Shown here piece by piece: positions 12,067-21,179 of a stretch of 64,000 nt of DNA. Below the pieces are notes generated by a model, which saw nothing but the letters and a program-made list of their open reading frames with translations, was not told where the DNA came from and ran no database searches. Both the position numbers and the translations under genes were made by a program. Location of the stretch: the NCBI GenBank assembly GCA_947074205.1, contig CAMTOQ010000006.1:1-64000 (forward strand), given 5' to 3'. The DNA is from an uncultured Bacteroides sp. Lineage in GTDB: Bacteria; Bacteroidota; Bacteroidia; Bacteroidales; Bacteroidaceae. How positions within the stretch are numbered: position 1 is the first letter of the stretch; each line of letters begins with the position of its first letter.

Positions 12067-14160
12067 ATGAACAACTTTGGTACTACTAAAAACTGCAGTT
12101 ATAGAGTGAAGTTCTCGCTGATTTTACTCTTTCTTTTTACTACAATTACTGCTTCTGCGCAGTTGCTTCAAGATATAGGTAAAGTTTTTACGGGTGATAC
12201 TATTGGCTCTGACTCTGTGATCCAGAAGGTAAACACAGATTCAATTGCAATTGCCAACCTTAACCGTATGCTAGATAGTGTGCGGCTTAGCGAAGCCAAC
12301 CTCCGTATGGAATTCGAGCAGCTGGAGTTGCAGCACTATAAAGGCGATTCCTTAAAGATTATTCAGCGCAAACATCGCATTGACTCGCTGCGTGCCTATA
12401 CTAAAGGTGTACCGGTAGTTGTTGAGGGCGATACGCTCTACAGTATATTTGGTCAGGAGAGTGGGATTAGTCCTATTCAAAGAGCAGATATGGAGTCGGT
12501 TAGCATTGATAAGCTGGGCAGACAGATGCGTTTCAATGCCGATTCGTTGAAGATTCACGATGTGGACAATGTGGTGAGCCTGTCTTATGGTAAGGATGTG
12601 GTGGCTACCATCACCGAGCAAGATGCCATGTGGGAGGGTGTTTCGCGTAAGGAGTTGGCCGAGAAATACCGAAAAGCCATTGTGACCAAGGTGGAGCAGA
12701 TGCGACGTGAGCATAGTTTATGGAAACTGGCTAGACGCATTCTTTTCTTTATATTGGTTATTGTGGGGCAGTTGTTCTTGTTCCGATTAGTCAACTGGGG
12801 ATTCCGCAAATCTAAAGGAAGCATTGAGGCATTTGCGGGGAGGAAGTTAAAGTCGTTTTCTGTGCAAAACTTCGAGATGCTTAATGTGGCGCAACAAACC
12901 AAAGTGCTACTCTTTGTTGCCAGTATGTTGCGCTATGGGATCATGGCAATCATGTTGCTGTTTACTGTTCCACTACTCTTCTCTATCTTCCCACAAACAA
13001 AAGATTTAGCCAATAAGATTCTATCGTATATATGGAACCCTGTAAAGAGCATCTTTACATCGGTGGTAGACTATATTCCTAATCTCTTTACTATCATTAT
13101 TATATGTATAGCGATGCGCTATCTTGTACGGATGGTGCGCTATCTGGCCACAGAGATGCAAGCAGGACGATTGAAGATTAATGGTTTCTATCCCGATTGG
13201 GCCATACCATCGTTTCACATTGTTCGCTTTATGCTCTATGCGTTTATGGTGGCCATGATCTACCCCTATCTACCCGGTTCTAAGTCGGGTGTATTTCAAG
13301 GTATTTCGGTATTTGTCGGTTTGATATTCTCATTGGGTTCTAGTACGGTGATTGGTAATATTATTGCCGGTCTTGTTATCACCTATATGCGTTCGTTTAA
13401 GATTGGCGACCGTATCAAGCTGAACGACACGATGGGGAATGTAATAGAGAAGACGCCTTTGGTGATTCGTATACGTACCCCTAAGAATGAGGTGGTGACA
13501 CTGCCCAACTCGTTTATGATGTCTACACAGACGGTTAACTATACCCGTTCGGCCCGTGAGTTTGGACTGATTATTCACTCCGAGGTGACTATTGGTTACG
13601 ATGCACCATGGCGACAAGTGCACGATTTGCTAATCAACGCAGCCCTCAATACACCTGGGGTTCAAGAAGATCCACGTCCCTTTGTGCTAGAAACTTCGCT
13701 CAGCGACTTCTATCCTGTCTATCAGGTTAATGCCTATATAAAAGATGCCGACCGCATGGCTCAGATTTACTCCGATCTTCACCAAAATATTCAAGATAGG
13801 TTTAATGAAGCCGGAGTTGAGATTCTATCGCCACACTATGAGGCAAAACGAGATGGAGAGTCTAGTACAGTTGTTAAAGACGACCTGGCTAAAAAGTTCC
13901 CACAATATGATGTAGCGATGAAAGCGCGTCGTGCCGAGGAGAAGGAAAGAGATGCGCAGATTGATGCCGAAGAGAAGGAGGCGGAACTGCATCCGGAACA
14001 GTTCTTCGGAAGTATTATGGGGGATGAAGATGCAGATAAACCTATATCTACAACGGCTACTGATCAGCCGGCAGCACAGCCCGCCGAACAACCGGCAACT
14101 CCATCGCCTGCCGAGGCGCCAACAACACCGCCAACTGACGCACCACAGCCTAAAGCATAG
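12067..14160 (+). CDS. MscS-family mechanosensitive ion channel
   Basis: GSSTVIGNIIAGLVITYMRSFKIGDRIKLNDTMGNVIEKTPLVIRIRTPKNEVVTLPNSFMMS; Pro/Ala-rich C-terminal tail. Confidence 0.92.
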   Translation: MNNFGTTKNCSYRVKFSLILLFLFTTITASAQLLQDIGKVFTGDTIGSDSVIQKVNTDSIAIANLNRMLDSVRLSEANLRMEFEQLELQHYKGDSLKIIQRKHRIDSLRAYTKGVPVVVEGDTLYSIFGQESGISPIQRADMESVSIDKLGRQMRFNADSLKIHDVDNVVSLSYGKDVVATITEQDAMWEGVSRKELAEKYRKAIVTKVEQMRREHSLWKLARRILFFILVIVGQLFLFRLVNWGFRKSKGSIEAFAGRKLKSFSVQNFEMLNVAQQTKVLLFVASMLRYGIMAIMLLFTVPLLFSIFPQTKDLANKILSYIWNPVKSIFTSVVDYIPNLFTIIIICIAMRYLVRMVRYLATEMQAGRLKINGFYPDWAIPSFHIVRFMLYAFMVAMIYPYLPGSKSGVFQGISVFVGLIFSLGSSTVIGNIIAGLVITYMRSFKIGDRIKLNDTMGNVIEKTPLVIRIRTPKNEVVTLPNSFMMSTQTVNYTRSAREFGLIIHSEVTIGYDAPWRQVHDLLINAALNTPGVQEDPRPFVLETSLSDFYPVYQVNAYIKDADRMAQIYSDLHQNIQDRFNEAGVEILSPHYEAKRDGESSTVVKDDLAKKFPQYDVAMKARRAEEKERDAQIDAEEKEAELHPEQFFGSIMGDEDADKPISTTATDQPAAQPAEQPATPSPAEAPTTPPTDAPQPKA

Positions 14161-15340
14161 GCTTGCGGCAGAAGATCAAGGTGCGGCTATCGTCGCTCAA
14201 TGTAGTAGCAAACAGATAGAGCTCTCCCCCTTCGGAGAGCTTTAGTTTTTTGCGCAACTCGGCCACTGTCGATGGAAAATTGCGCACTGCCAAATTGCCT
14301 TTTGATATGCCCTTTAGCTTCTCCTTCAGTTCTTTTTTATTGAAGCCACAGCTATCTGTCACCTCGAATATACGCCCCGGAAAATCGGAGATTAAAGAGT
14401 CTGATGTATAGAGGTGGCTGTTAGGATGAAGTTTCTTCAGCGAAAAGGCTTCGGCTATCCGACGGAAAGCTCCTGCTTTCATCACAGAAGCATTGGGCTC
14501 GTATAGATAGTGTCCCAATTGGTTGGTGTAACTGCAATGTGCCTCTTGCTCCTCTTCGCGGGTAAATACAAACTTTTCGGTGTGCCCGGCTGCAAGGTTA
14601 ATGCAGTGTATATTTATCGGTTCTTTCTCCTCTTGATCTTTGAGAATCAACAGCAGCTCCTTGCATTCGTTTTGGGCCGAAATGATGTGTACCTCCACCA
14701 CATGCTTCATGGTGTTGAGTGCTAATGAGAGGTCTAGCATAGGCGATAACTTAATCATCACCCGGGCAGCTTTCTCGAGAAGTTGAGGCTCGATCGCCGA
14801 AACATCGGGCTCGCAGTCGGCTATCACCACCGTTTTCCCACCTTTACTGTCGCGGCGAGCAGGATCAATGAATAGCCAATCCACACGTGACATGGTAGAT
14901 AGATAGTCTACGCCATCTGCATGATGCACGCTGATATGTTGCTGACCCAATGCGGCAAAGTTATGTGTTGCAATTTCGCAAAGCTCTTCCTGTCGCTCCA
15001 CATAGTCGCCCTTTTTGAAGCTCTCTGCCATGAAGCTGCAATCTACACCAAATCCACCCGTTAGATCGGTGAGGCTATTGCCTTGGGCCAGCTCGGCTTT
15101 GTAGCGTGCCGTGCCTTCGCTGGAACATTGCTCCAACGAAAGATGTCGCGGGTAGCGAATGTCGAGGCAGTTGTACCAAGTGGGCAATTTAATCTTAGCC
15201 ACTTGGCGACCGGCAATCTGCGTGATAGCTACTTTCATATCCACGTCGGGATACTTACCAGCTTGCAGTGCCAAGTTGCGAGGGTCATCAGTGTCGTGCT
15301 GCTCAATGAATTGGAGGGTTGCGGGCGATAGAGCTTCCAT
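14150..15340 (-). CDS. Class I SAM-dependent methyltransferase, THUMP-like
   Basis: LTDLTGGFGVDCSFMAESF, WLFIDPARRDSKGGKTV. Start trimmed to MEALSP; the ORF track extends to 15388 and overlaps the upstream gene. Confidence 0.8.
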   Translation of the reverse strand: MEALSPATLQFIEQHDTDDPRNLALQAGKYPDVDMKVAITQIAGRQVAKIKLPTWYNCLDIRYPRHLSLEQCSSEGTARYKAELAQGNSLTDLTGGFGVDCSFMAESFKKGDYVERQEELCEIATHNFAALGQQHISVHHADGVDYLSTMSRVDWLFIDPARRDSKGGKTVVIADCEPDVSAIEPQLLEKAARVMIKLSPMLDLSLALNTMKHVVEVHIISAQNECKELLLILKDQEEKEPINIHCINLAAGHTEKFVFTREEEQEAHCSYTNQLGHYLYEPNASVMKAGAFRRIAEAFSLKKLHPNSHLYTSDSLISDFPGRIFEVTDSCGFNKKELKEKLKGISKGNLAVRNFPSTVAELRKKLKLSEGGELYLFATTLSDDSRTLIFCRKPML

Positions 15341-15353
15341 ATCGTTTTTCTGT

Positions 15354-16007
15354 TTATTTCTCAGTCTCTTCTTTATAAATCTTCTCAAAGGCTTGGCGCA
15401 CAGCTACTGGATCGGCGATGATGGCGCGAAGGTCGGCCAATCGTTGCGCGTTTTGCGATGGTTCAATCCACAGTTTCAGGTAGCCACCTTCGGCATACTT
15501 CTCATTAAGATGGTGTAAGAAGCGCTTAAACTGTTCCTCTTTACCCAATTCGGGGTGGTGCGACAAACCAAATTGCACGGTGCGTCTTAGGGTGACATCG
15601 CCGTCGATTAATCGGTCGGCTTCTGCCACAATCTTACCGTATATGGTGCGTGGTTCGTGATTGTTCGAGGCACGATGATCTTCAATGGCCTCTTGCATCG
15701 TCACTAGCTCCTCTTCTGTGAACCAAGTTCTCAACTTTCCATCAGCAAGCAATATCGCTCCCGAGTCGATGTGATGACGTTCGCGGCCATTGCAAAGACC
15801 TAGATCGTGATAGGCAGCTATCACTAGTGCCATAGAGCTGTTAATAGCTTTCTGTTCTGCCATCTCTAGGCTATTGTGAATTACGCTAAGTGCATGTTGG
15901 CGCTGATGGGCTTTATCAAAAGCATCATATTGTGGTAGTATGTGGTCGTTGATATAGTCAACTAGCTCATTTGGAATGGATTGTGAAAGTTGAGGTAGGT
16001 GGTTCAT
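15354..16007 (-). CDS. HD-domain phosphohydrolase
   Basis: RQHALSVIHNSL...AAYHDLG...RERHHIDSGAIL...EAIEDHR metal-binding pattern. Confidence 0.8.
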   Translation of the reverse strand: MNHLPQLSQSIPNELVDYINDHILPQYDAFDKAHQRQHALSVIHNSLEMAEQKAINSSMALVIAAYHDLGLCNGRERHHIDSGAILLADGKLRTWFTEEELVTMQEAIEDHRASNNHEPRTIYGKIVAEADRLIDGDVTLRRTVQFGLSHHPELGKEEQFKRFLHHLNEKYAEGGYLKLWIEPSQNAQRLADLRAIIADPVAVRQAFEKIYKEETEK

Positions 16008-16053
16008 TGCTTCTGTTTTGGTGTTTGGAGGGTTGTTAACAGTGGGTGTAGGT

Positions 16054-16582
16054 TGTTAATAACTCGGCCAAATCGGTTAATAACCTATGGACAGTAGTTG
16101 AAAACGGCTGTCTAAATCGGTTTATAATTCTACTCTGCAAATCTACTCTTCTAGGGGTGTAGGGCTCACAATTTTGAAGCTCCACCCAGGGGGCAGCCAA
16201 TGTAGAGTACACGTATATTTGAGTGATTTTCTGTTTAGGGGATAACAAAGTTAGTACAATTAATCGATTTACCATAATTCGTTTCATCTTCGGGGCTCTT
16301 TGCTATAGGGGTCAAAACATCTAAAGGCGGCTATTGGTTCATAACTGTAGATGTAGCTGTTGATAGTGTCTTGATAATTCTCTTCCTATTGTGAATAACT
16401 TGTGGTAATGGTGTTGATAAATGGTGTATAACTTTTTATCTCTTCACCCTATTTTGAGTTGCCGAATTTTAGTTACAAGTAGAGTTATTAACCGATTGTT
16501 TGGAACTTGTTGATAACTGGTGGATAACCTCTTGAAAATCCCTTTGCTACTGTTGAAAACTCTGTTGACAGCCTGTTAATAA
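16054..16582. other. Cluster of DnaA-box-like 9-mers in noncoding DNA (candidate origin)
   Basis: tgtgaataa at 16390-16398 is the exact complement of TTATNCACA; near matches at 16054, 16075, 16412, 16423, 16508, 16519 and 16574, all in the same orientation. Confidence 0.4.
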
Positions 16583-16689
16583 CGAAGATCTATTTATTGA
16601 GTTATGAGTATGTATGGTGTAAACTAACTTGACAATGTTTTTCTGCGGAAGTGTTGTGGTTGCGTCGCTCTTTTGGTTAGATATAAAGC

Positions 16690-16790
16690 GTTTGGTGGCT
16701 AGCCCTACTCAGCGTGCTGGCAAAGGCTTGCCACCGTGGTGAGTAGGGCTAGTCTGGTCGGTAGCAAGGGCTGGTCACCAAACGGTGTTT
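16690..16790. repeat. Copy B of the dispersed imperfect palindromic repeat
   Basis: Outer arms cgtttggtggctagccct / agggctggtcaccaaacg; inner perfect 13-bp arms ctagccctactca / tgagtagggctag. Confidence 0.75.
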
Positions 16791-16822
16791 TTGAGGGGTG
16801 GAAAATGGGGGTAGATAGCTGC

Positions 16823-16855
16823 AAAAAAGCCAGTCTACATAGGTGGACTGGCTTT
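16823..16855 (-). terminator. Terminator hairpin downstream of the ADP-ribosylglycohydrolase
   Basis: aaagccagtc / gactggcttt stem with a T-tract (ggcttttttgc) on the minus strand. Confidence 0.7.
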
Positions 16856-16882
16856 GATAAATCTATTATATGGGGTGTGTAT

Positions 16883-17659
16883 TTACTGATAACACTCTAC
16901 AAATTCGGTGACTATTTTTAGGGCATCACTAGGTAGGGCTTTCATGGCGGCATCGTATAGTGTTGCCGGTATTTTGTAGTCCAAGTTAGCTTCGGCAATG
17001 CTGCCTGCAATGCAAGCAATGGTGTCGCTGTCTCCTCCAAGGCTTACCGCGAGTCGGATAGTATCCTCGAAAGATGTGCTTTCCAGATAGCATACAATGG
17101 ATTGAGGTATAGTGCCTTGGCAACTTTCGTCAAATCCATAGCTGGGGCGGATGGCTTCGATGGTGAAATTGAGGTCGTAGTTAAACTGCTCCTCTATATA
17201 GTTTTTTAGATCGCTTTTGCTAGTGCCTTGGCGGGTTAAGAAGATAGCCGCCGCAATGGCTTGAGCGCCCTTGATGCCTTCGGGGTGCGAGTGAGTGCAT
17301 TCTGCCGATAGTTTGGCTTCTGCCAGTACTTTTTCTAGATCGTCGAAAGCCCACGCGATGGGACTAACACGCATGGCCGAACCATTGCCCCAGCTGTTGT
17401 AGGGTTTGGGGTCAGGCGTTTGAAGCCATTTGCGGAAAGCGCTTCCATAGCCTCCTTTGGGCATGGGGTACTTGTTGCCCCAGTAGCGCATAGCACTTTG
17501 GTAGGGGATGTCGCTAAGAATAGCATCTGCTATAGCAACGGTCATAATGGTATCGTCGGTAATATCACTTTCCTTTGTGATCAGCTTGAAATGGTAGTCT
17601 TTTGTGCGGTCGAATTCATAGGCGCTGCCCACGAAATCACCAATGATAGCTCCAATCAT
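16883..17659 (-). CDS. ADP-ribosylglycohydrolase family protein
   Basis: MIGAIIGDFVGSAYEF, DDTIMTVAIADAIL, GGDSDTIACIAGSIAEA. Confidence 0.93.
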   Translation of the reverse strand: MIGAIIGDFVGSAYEFDRTKDYHFKLITKESDITDDTIMTVAIADAILSDIPYQSAMRYWGNKYPMPKGGYGSAFRKWLQTPDPKPYNSWGNGSAMRVSPIAWAFDDLEKVLAEAKLSAECTHSHPEGIKGAQAIAAAIFLTRQGTSKSDLKNYIEEQFNYDLNFTIEAIRPSYGFDESCQGTIPQSIVCYLESTSFEDTIRLAVSLGGDSDTIACIAGSIAEANLDYKIPATLYDAAMKALPSDALKIVTEFVECYQ

Positions 17660-17764
17660 AGTATATTTATTTATGTAGGTTTTATATAAGAGCCTTGTTG
17701 GGGAGAGGTGTCAGGGTAGAGAGAGCTTCTTTTTTCTTCTTGGCCAATGCATTTCTAAATCGCT

Positions 17765-18010
17765 AGAAAAAAGAAATGGCGTTGGGCTTTTGAATATTAT
17801 TATCATGAGACTCTGGACTGCCTTAACACAAATAATAAACAATAGCCCACGCCAATGTGAAATAATCTTTCACCTTTACAAAGTACATAAATGTACAGCG
17901 GCGTAAGTGTTCTGTCTATCATCCTTGTGTTACGAAATTGTCCAGATTTCATGACCGGATAGTATAAAAACGCTTAACTAGTAAGTAATGTTTTTCTCAC
18001 CCTTGAGAAT
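17765..18010 (-). ncRNA. Putative structured RNA (leader/attenuator or independent sRNA) upstream of the ADP-ribosylglycohydrolase
   Basis: Crossing inverted repeats: 17803-17818 with 17940-17954 and 17824-17831 with 17925-17932; terminator-like stem 17778-17788 with 17844-17853, followed on the minus strand by TTCTTTTTT; minus-strand TAATTTTG box at 18016-18023. Confidence 0.45.
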
Positions 18011-18278
18011 ATCTGCAAAATTACAGAAAAGATATATAACAGAAAAATATATTTTAACAAAAAAACGATAAAACGATATTTTTTTTCAGGATGCTATTTT
18101 TTAATATAAATGTACACGTAGGCATATTCTGATTACAACAGAATGGCGGAACTAGCTTAAATTAAGTAAAGTATCGATGTGGCGGAGATGAAACATTTAT
18201 ACATCTGACCGGTGGGGCAGTAATAAGGAGGCTGAATAAGATTGTCAATTCAGCAAAGAAATCATTGTAGATGTGAGA

Positions 18279-19505
18279 TTAGAGTAGTCGGCGAATGAGG
18301 AAATGAACAGGATACCAAACGGCCAGCAAGCCAACTAGTATCACAGTGGCAAACACTAGCAGCACGTCTTGCCAGTGTACAGAAACGGGATAGGAGTTGA
18401 CAATGAAGCTATTGGTGCCATCGCCTAGAGCAATGATGCCATAGTGTTGCTGAATGAAGCATAGTATCAGTCCGAGAACAATACCTGCTATCGCTCCAAA
18501 GAAGCAAATCATTCGGCCCTCTGTGAGGAATATATTGGTGATTAGACGATTGTCGGCTCCCAGTTTTTTAAGTGTTTGTACGTCGTCGCGCTTATCGAGT
18601 ATCAACATCGATAGCGAACCTATCACATTAAAACTAGCAATAAGCAGAATGAAAGTGAGGAAGATGTAAGAGATGAGTTTCTCGATCTCCATGATGCGGA
18701 ATACGTCGGACTGCTGTTCGTGACGATTTTGTACAATAAAGTCATTGCCTAGCAGTGTGGTTATTTCCTTTTTAAAGGCGTCGATAGATGTGCCGGGCTT
18801 GAGTTTGAGCTCTATAGCGCTAACCTCTGTAGTGTAGTCAAGCATGCGGCGCACAAAGTCTAGCGAGGTAAGGATGTAGTTGCAGTCGTACTTTTGTTGC
18901 TTCACGGCAAACACTACCCCCGGCGAAAAAAGATAGTCGCTTTTAAACGAGGCTGCCGGATTGGCCATATTGACGCGCCCCTCTCGCTTGGGCATGAATA
19001 CTTGTAGCGGATGCATAAACTGGATGCCTGTGCCTAAGGAGTAGACAAGCTCTAGCCCCATCACACCATAGTCCACCTCATGATCTTTTAATTGGAAATC
19101 TCCGGTTCCTATCAGTATGCTGTCAATAGCAGTAAGTTGTTCGAAATTATCTTCCACCCCTTTTATCACTGCCATTATTTGTCGGTCTTTGTACTGCACC
19201 ATCGCACTTTCTTCGAGTGTTTCGGTAAATACTTCGATTTGTGGCATATTGCGCAGAGACGCAATGCGCTGGTCTTGCGCATCGAAAACCTTTCCTTCGC
19301 GGGTGGTGATTTTTATTTCGGGGTCGAAAGCGGTGAAAAGGTTGGATACCATATCCTGAAAACCATTGAACACCGAAAGGGTGCATATCAATGCTAGTGT
19401 GGCAAGTGTCACTCCACACACCGATATGCCCGATATGATGTTGATGGCATTGTGCTTCTTCTTCGAGAAGAGGTAGCGACAGGCTATGAAATGGGATAGC
19501 TTCAC
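18279..19505 (-). CDS. ABC transporter permease, FtsX/LolE-like
   Basis: FIACRYLFSKKKHNAINIISGISVCGVTLAT N-terminus; C-terminal FtsX domain ASFNVIGSLSMLILDKRDDVQTLKKLGAD. Confidence 0.9.
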   Translation of the reverse strand: MKLSHFIACRYLFSKKKHNAINIISGISVCGVTLATLALICTLSVFNGFQDMVSNLFTAFDPEIKITTREGKVFDAQDQRIASLRNMPQIEVFTETLEESAMVQYKDRQIMAVIKGVEDNFEQLTAIDSILIGTGDFQLKDHEVDYGVMGLELVYSLGTGIQFMHPLQVFMPKREGRVNMANPAASFKSDYLFSPGVVFAVKQQKYDCNYILTSLDFVRRMLDYTTEVSAIELKLKPGTSIDAFKKEITTLLGNDFIVQNRHEQQSDVFRIMEIEKLISYIFLTFILLIASFNVIGSLSMLILDKRDDVQTLKKLGADNRLITNIFLTEGRMICFFGAIAGIVLGLILCFIQQHYGIIALGDGTNSFIVNSYPVSVHWQDVLLVFATVILVGLLAVWYPVHFLIRRLL

Positions 19506-19834
19506 TTCAGCAGTCCGTCTATCTTTTCGATATAGTCCAATGAGTCGTCTACAAAGAATTTCAAGTCGGGGATGATGCGTAGCTGCTTGCCCACACGGTT
19601 GCCAAGCTCAAAGCGGATAGCTTTCTTGTGCTCGGTGATGTTGCCAATGATCTCTTCGCCTCTATCAGATGGGAAGATGCTGAGATACACACGAGCAATG
19701 CTCATATCGGGACTGATACGAACAGCGCTCACCGAGATTAATACACCTGGCATAGCCTTGGTTTGTAGCAGAAAGATTTCGCTTAATTCCTTCTGAATTA
19801 AACGTGATATTTTTTGTTGGCGGGTTGTTTCCAT
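19502..19834 (-). CDS. rbfA: Ribosome-binding factor A
   Basis: TTRQQKISRLIQKELSEIF...VSAVRISPDMSIARVYLSIFP...LRIIPDLKFFVDDSLDYIEKIDGLL. Confidence 0.93.
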   Translation of the reverse strand: METTRQQKISRLIQKELSEIFLLQTKAMPGVLISVSAVRISPDMSIARVYLSIFPSDRGEEIIGNITEHKKAIRFELGNRVGKQLRIIPDLKFFVDDSLDYIEKIDGLLK

Positions 19835-20060
19835 ACTTCAGTCCTGATTATGTTTATATATATAACACAAAATTACACAAATATATAAACGGTAGACGAA
19901 TATAAAACTCCTTTTTTAGTTTTAATAAGTAAAACGTTCACAATTGTGTGACTAAAAATACAAAAGCCTTGTTTTGATTAATCAACATTGAAATAAATAA
20001 TTATAAATAATTGCATTTGTAACGATTATGTTTAATCTTCTCATTATAAAATAAATATAT

Positions 20061-21179
20061 TTGTCTGTTTTTTGTAAAATGCGACACTTGATGAAGAAAG
20101 TAATCTCTGTTTTCTTACTATTTATCAGCACTTTTACTCTTGTATCTGCCAACTCTGCCTCTATTGTCGATTCTCTTTATCATGACATCGAAATAGCCGA
20201 AAGTGCTGGTGATGCGGAGCGTGCCTACATGGGCTATAGGGCATTGAGAGACGCATACGATTCTATAAATATTGATATCAATCGCAACCAAGTTGAGGAT
20301 TTACGTCGCACCTACTTTGTAGACGACCTTAGCCTTCAAGAAGCGAAACACCGAGTGACTATGCTCCGAGTGGTTTTAGCAGCTGTCATTCTCTTATCTT
20401 TTATCTCTACCCTAGGCTATTTTATGGTGCGAAGACAAAAAGCAAGGCTAATTGCTTCTCAAAAGTATTTGGGCGAAATGCAACAGCAGGTGGCCTATTC
20501 ACTTCGTAATAAAAGTCTTTATCTCTCTAATATGAGTCATGAGATTCGTACCCCTCTAAATGCCTTAACAGGATTCTCGTCTATATTGTCCGAGTCATCT
20601 GCCGATCCTGCTTTGGCTAAGCAGTGTCGCGAACTGATAAAATTTAATGCAGACCTATTGTTGAACCTCATTAATGAGGTGGTAGATATCACCTGCTTGG
20701 ATGTAGAGAATATATCTTTCAACTTGCAGCGAATAGAGGTGGTAAATCTTTGTCGTCAGGTGGTTAACACTTTAGATGGCATTAAGCGGACGCAAGCTGT
20801 CATCTCTTTCAAGAGCGATATTGATGAACTTTATATCTATACCGATCAGGTGCGCCTGCAACAGGTATTGATTAATATCGTGATCAACGCAACGAAGTAC
20901 ACGCCCGAAGGGAGCATTGTGTTGGAGTTGAAAACAGATCATGAAGGTATGGCTCTCTTTTCTATTACCGACACGGGGTGTGGTATACCCAAGGAGGAAC
21001 AGAAAAAGATCTTTGAACGCTATCGTACACTTGACGAGAATGTGAAAGGTACGGGTATTGGGCTGTCGCTATGTAGCGTTATAATAAGTAGATTGGGTGG
21101 CGATATTTGGGTAGATGAGAACTATACCTCTGGTTCTCGCTTTGTATTTACTCATCCCATGAAAGGGGGTGCGGCATGA
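20061..21179 (+). CDS. Membrane histidine kinase with short periplasmic region (start may be at an internal Met near 20091)
   Basis: H box NMSHEIRTPLNAL, N box QQVLINIVINATKYT, G boxes DTGCGIP and GTGIGLSL. Confidence 0.9.
   Translation: MSVFCKMRHLMKKVISVFLLFISTFTLVSANSASIVDSLYHDIEIAESAGDAERAYMGYRALRDAYDSINIDINRNQVEDLRRTYFVDDLSLQEAKHRVTMLRVVLAAVILLSFISTLGYFMVRRQKARLIASQKYLGEMQQQVAYSLRNKSLYLSNMSHEIRTPLNALTGFSSILSESSADPALAKQCRELIKFNADLLLNLINEVVDITCLDVENISFNLQRIEVVNLCRQVVNTLDGIKRTQAVISFKSDIDELYIYTDQVRLQQVLINIVINATKYTPEGSIVLELKTDHEGMALFSITDTGCGIPKEEQKKIFERYRTLDENVKGTGIGLSLCSVIISRLGGDIWVDENYTSGSRFVFTHPMKGGAA

Noticed and set aside
16036-16287. 83-aa minus-strand ORF in the DnaA-box-like region
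   Set aside because: No recognisable protein features; the sequence is dominated by repeated gttnataac-type motifs, more consistent with noncoding DNA.
16736-16921. 61-aa plus-strand ORF
   Set aside because: Runs across repeat copy B and a terminator hairpin; not a credible gene.
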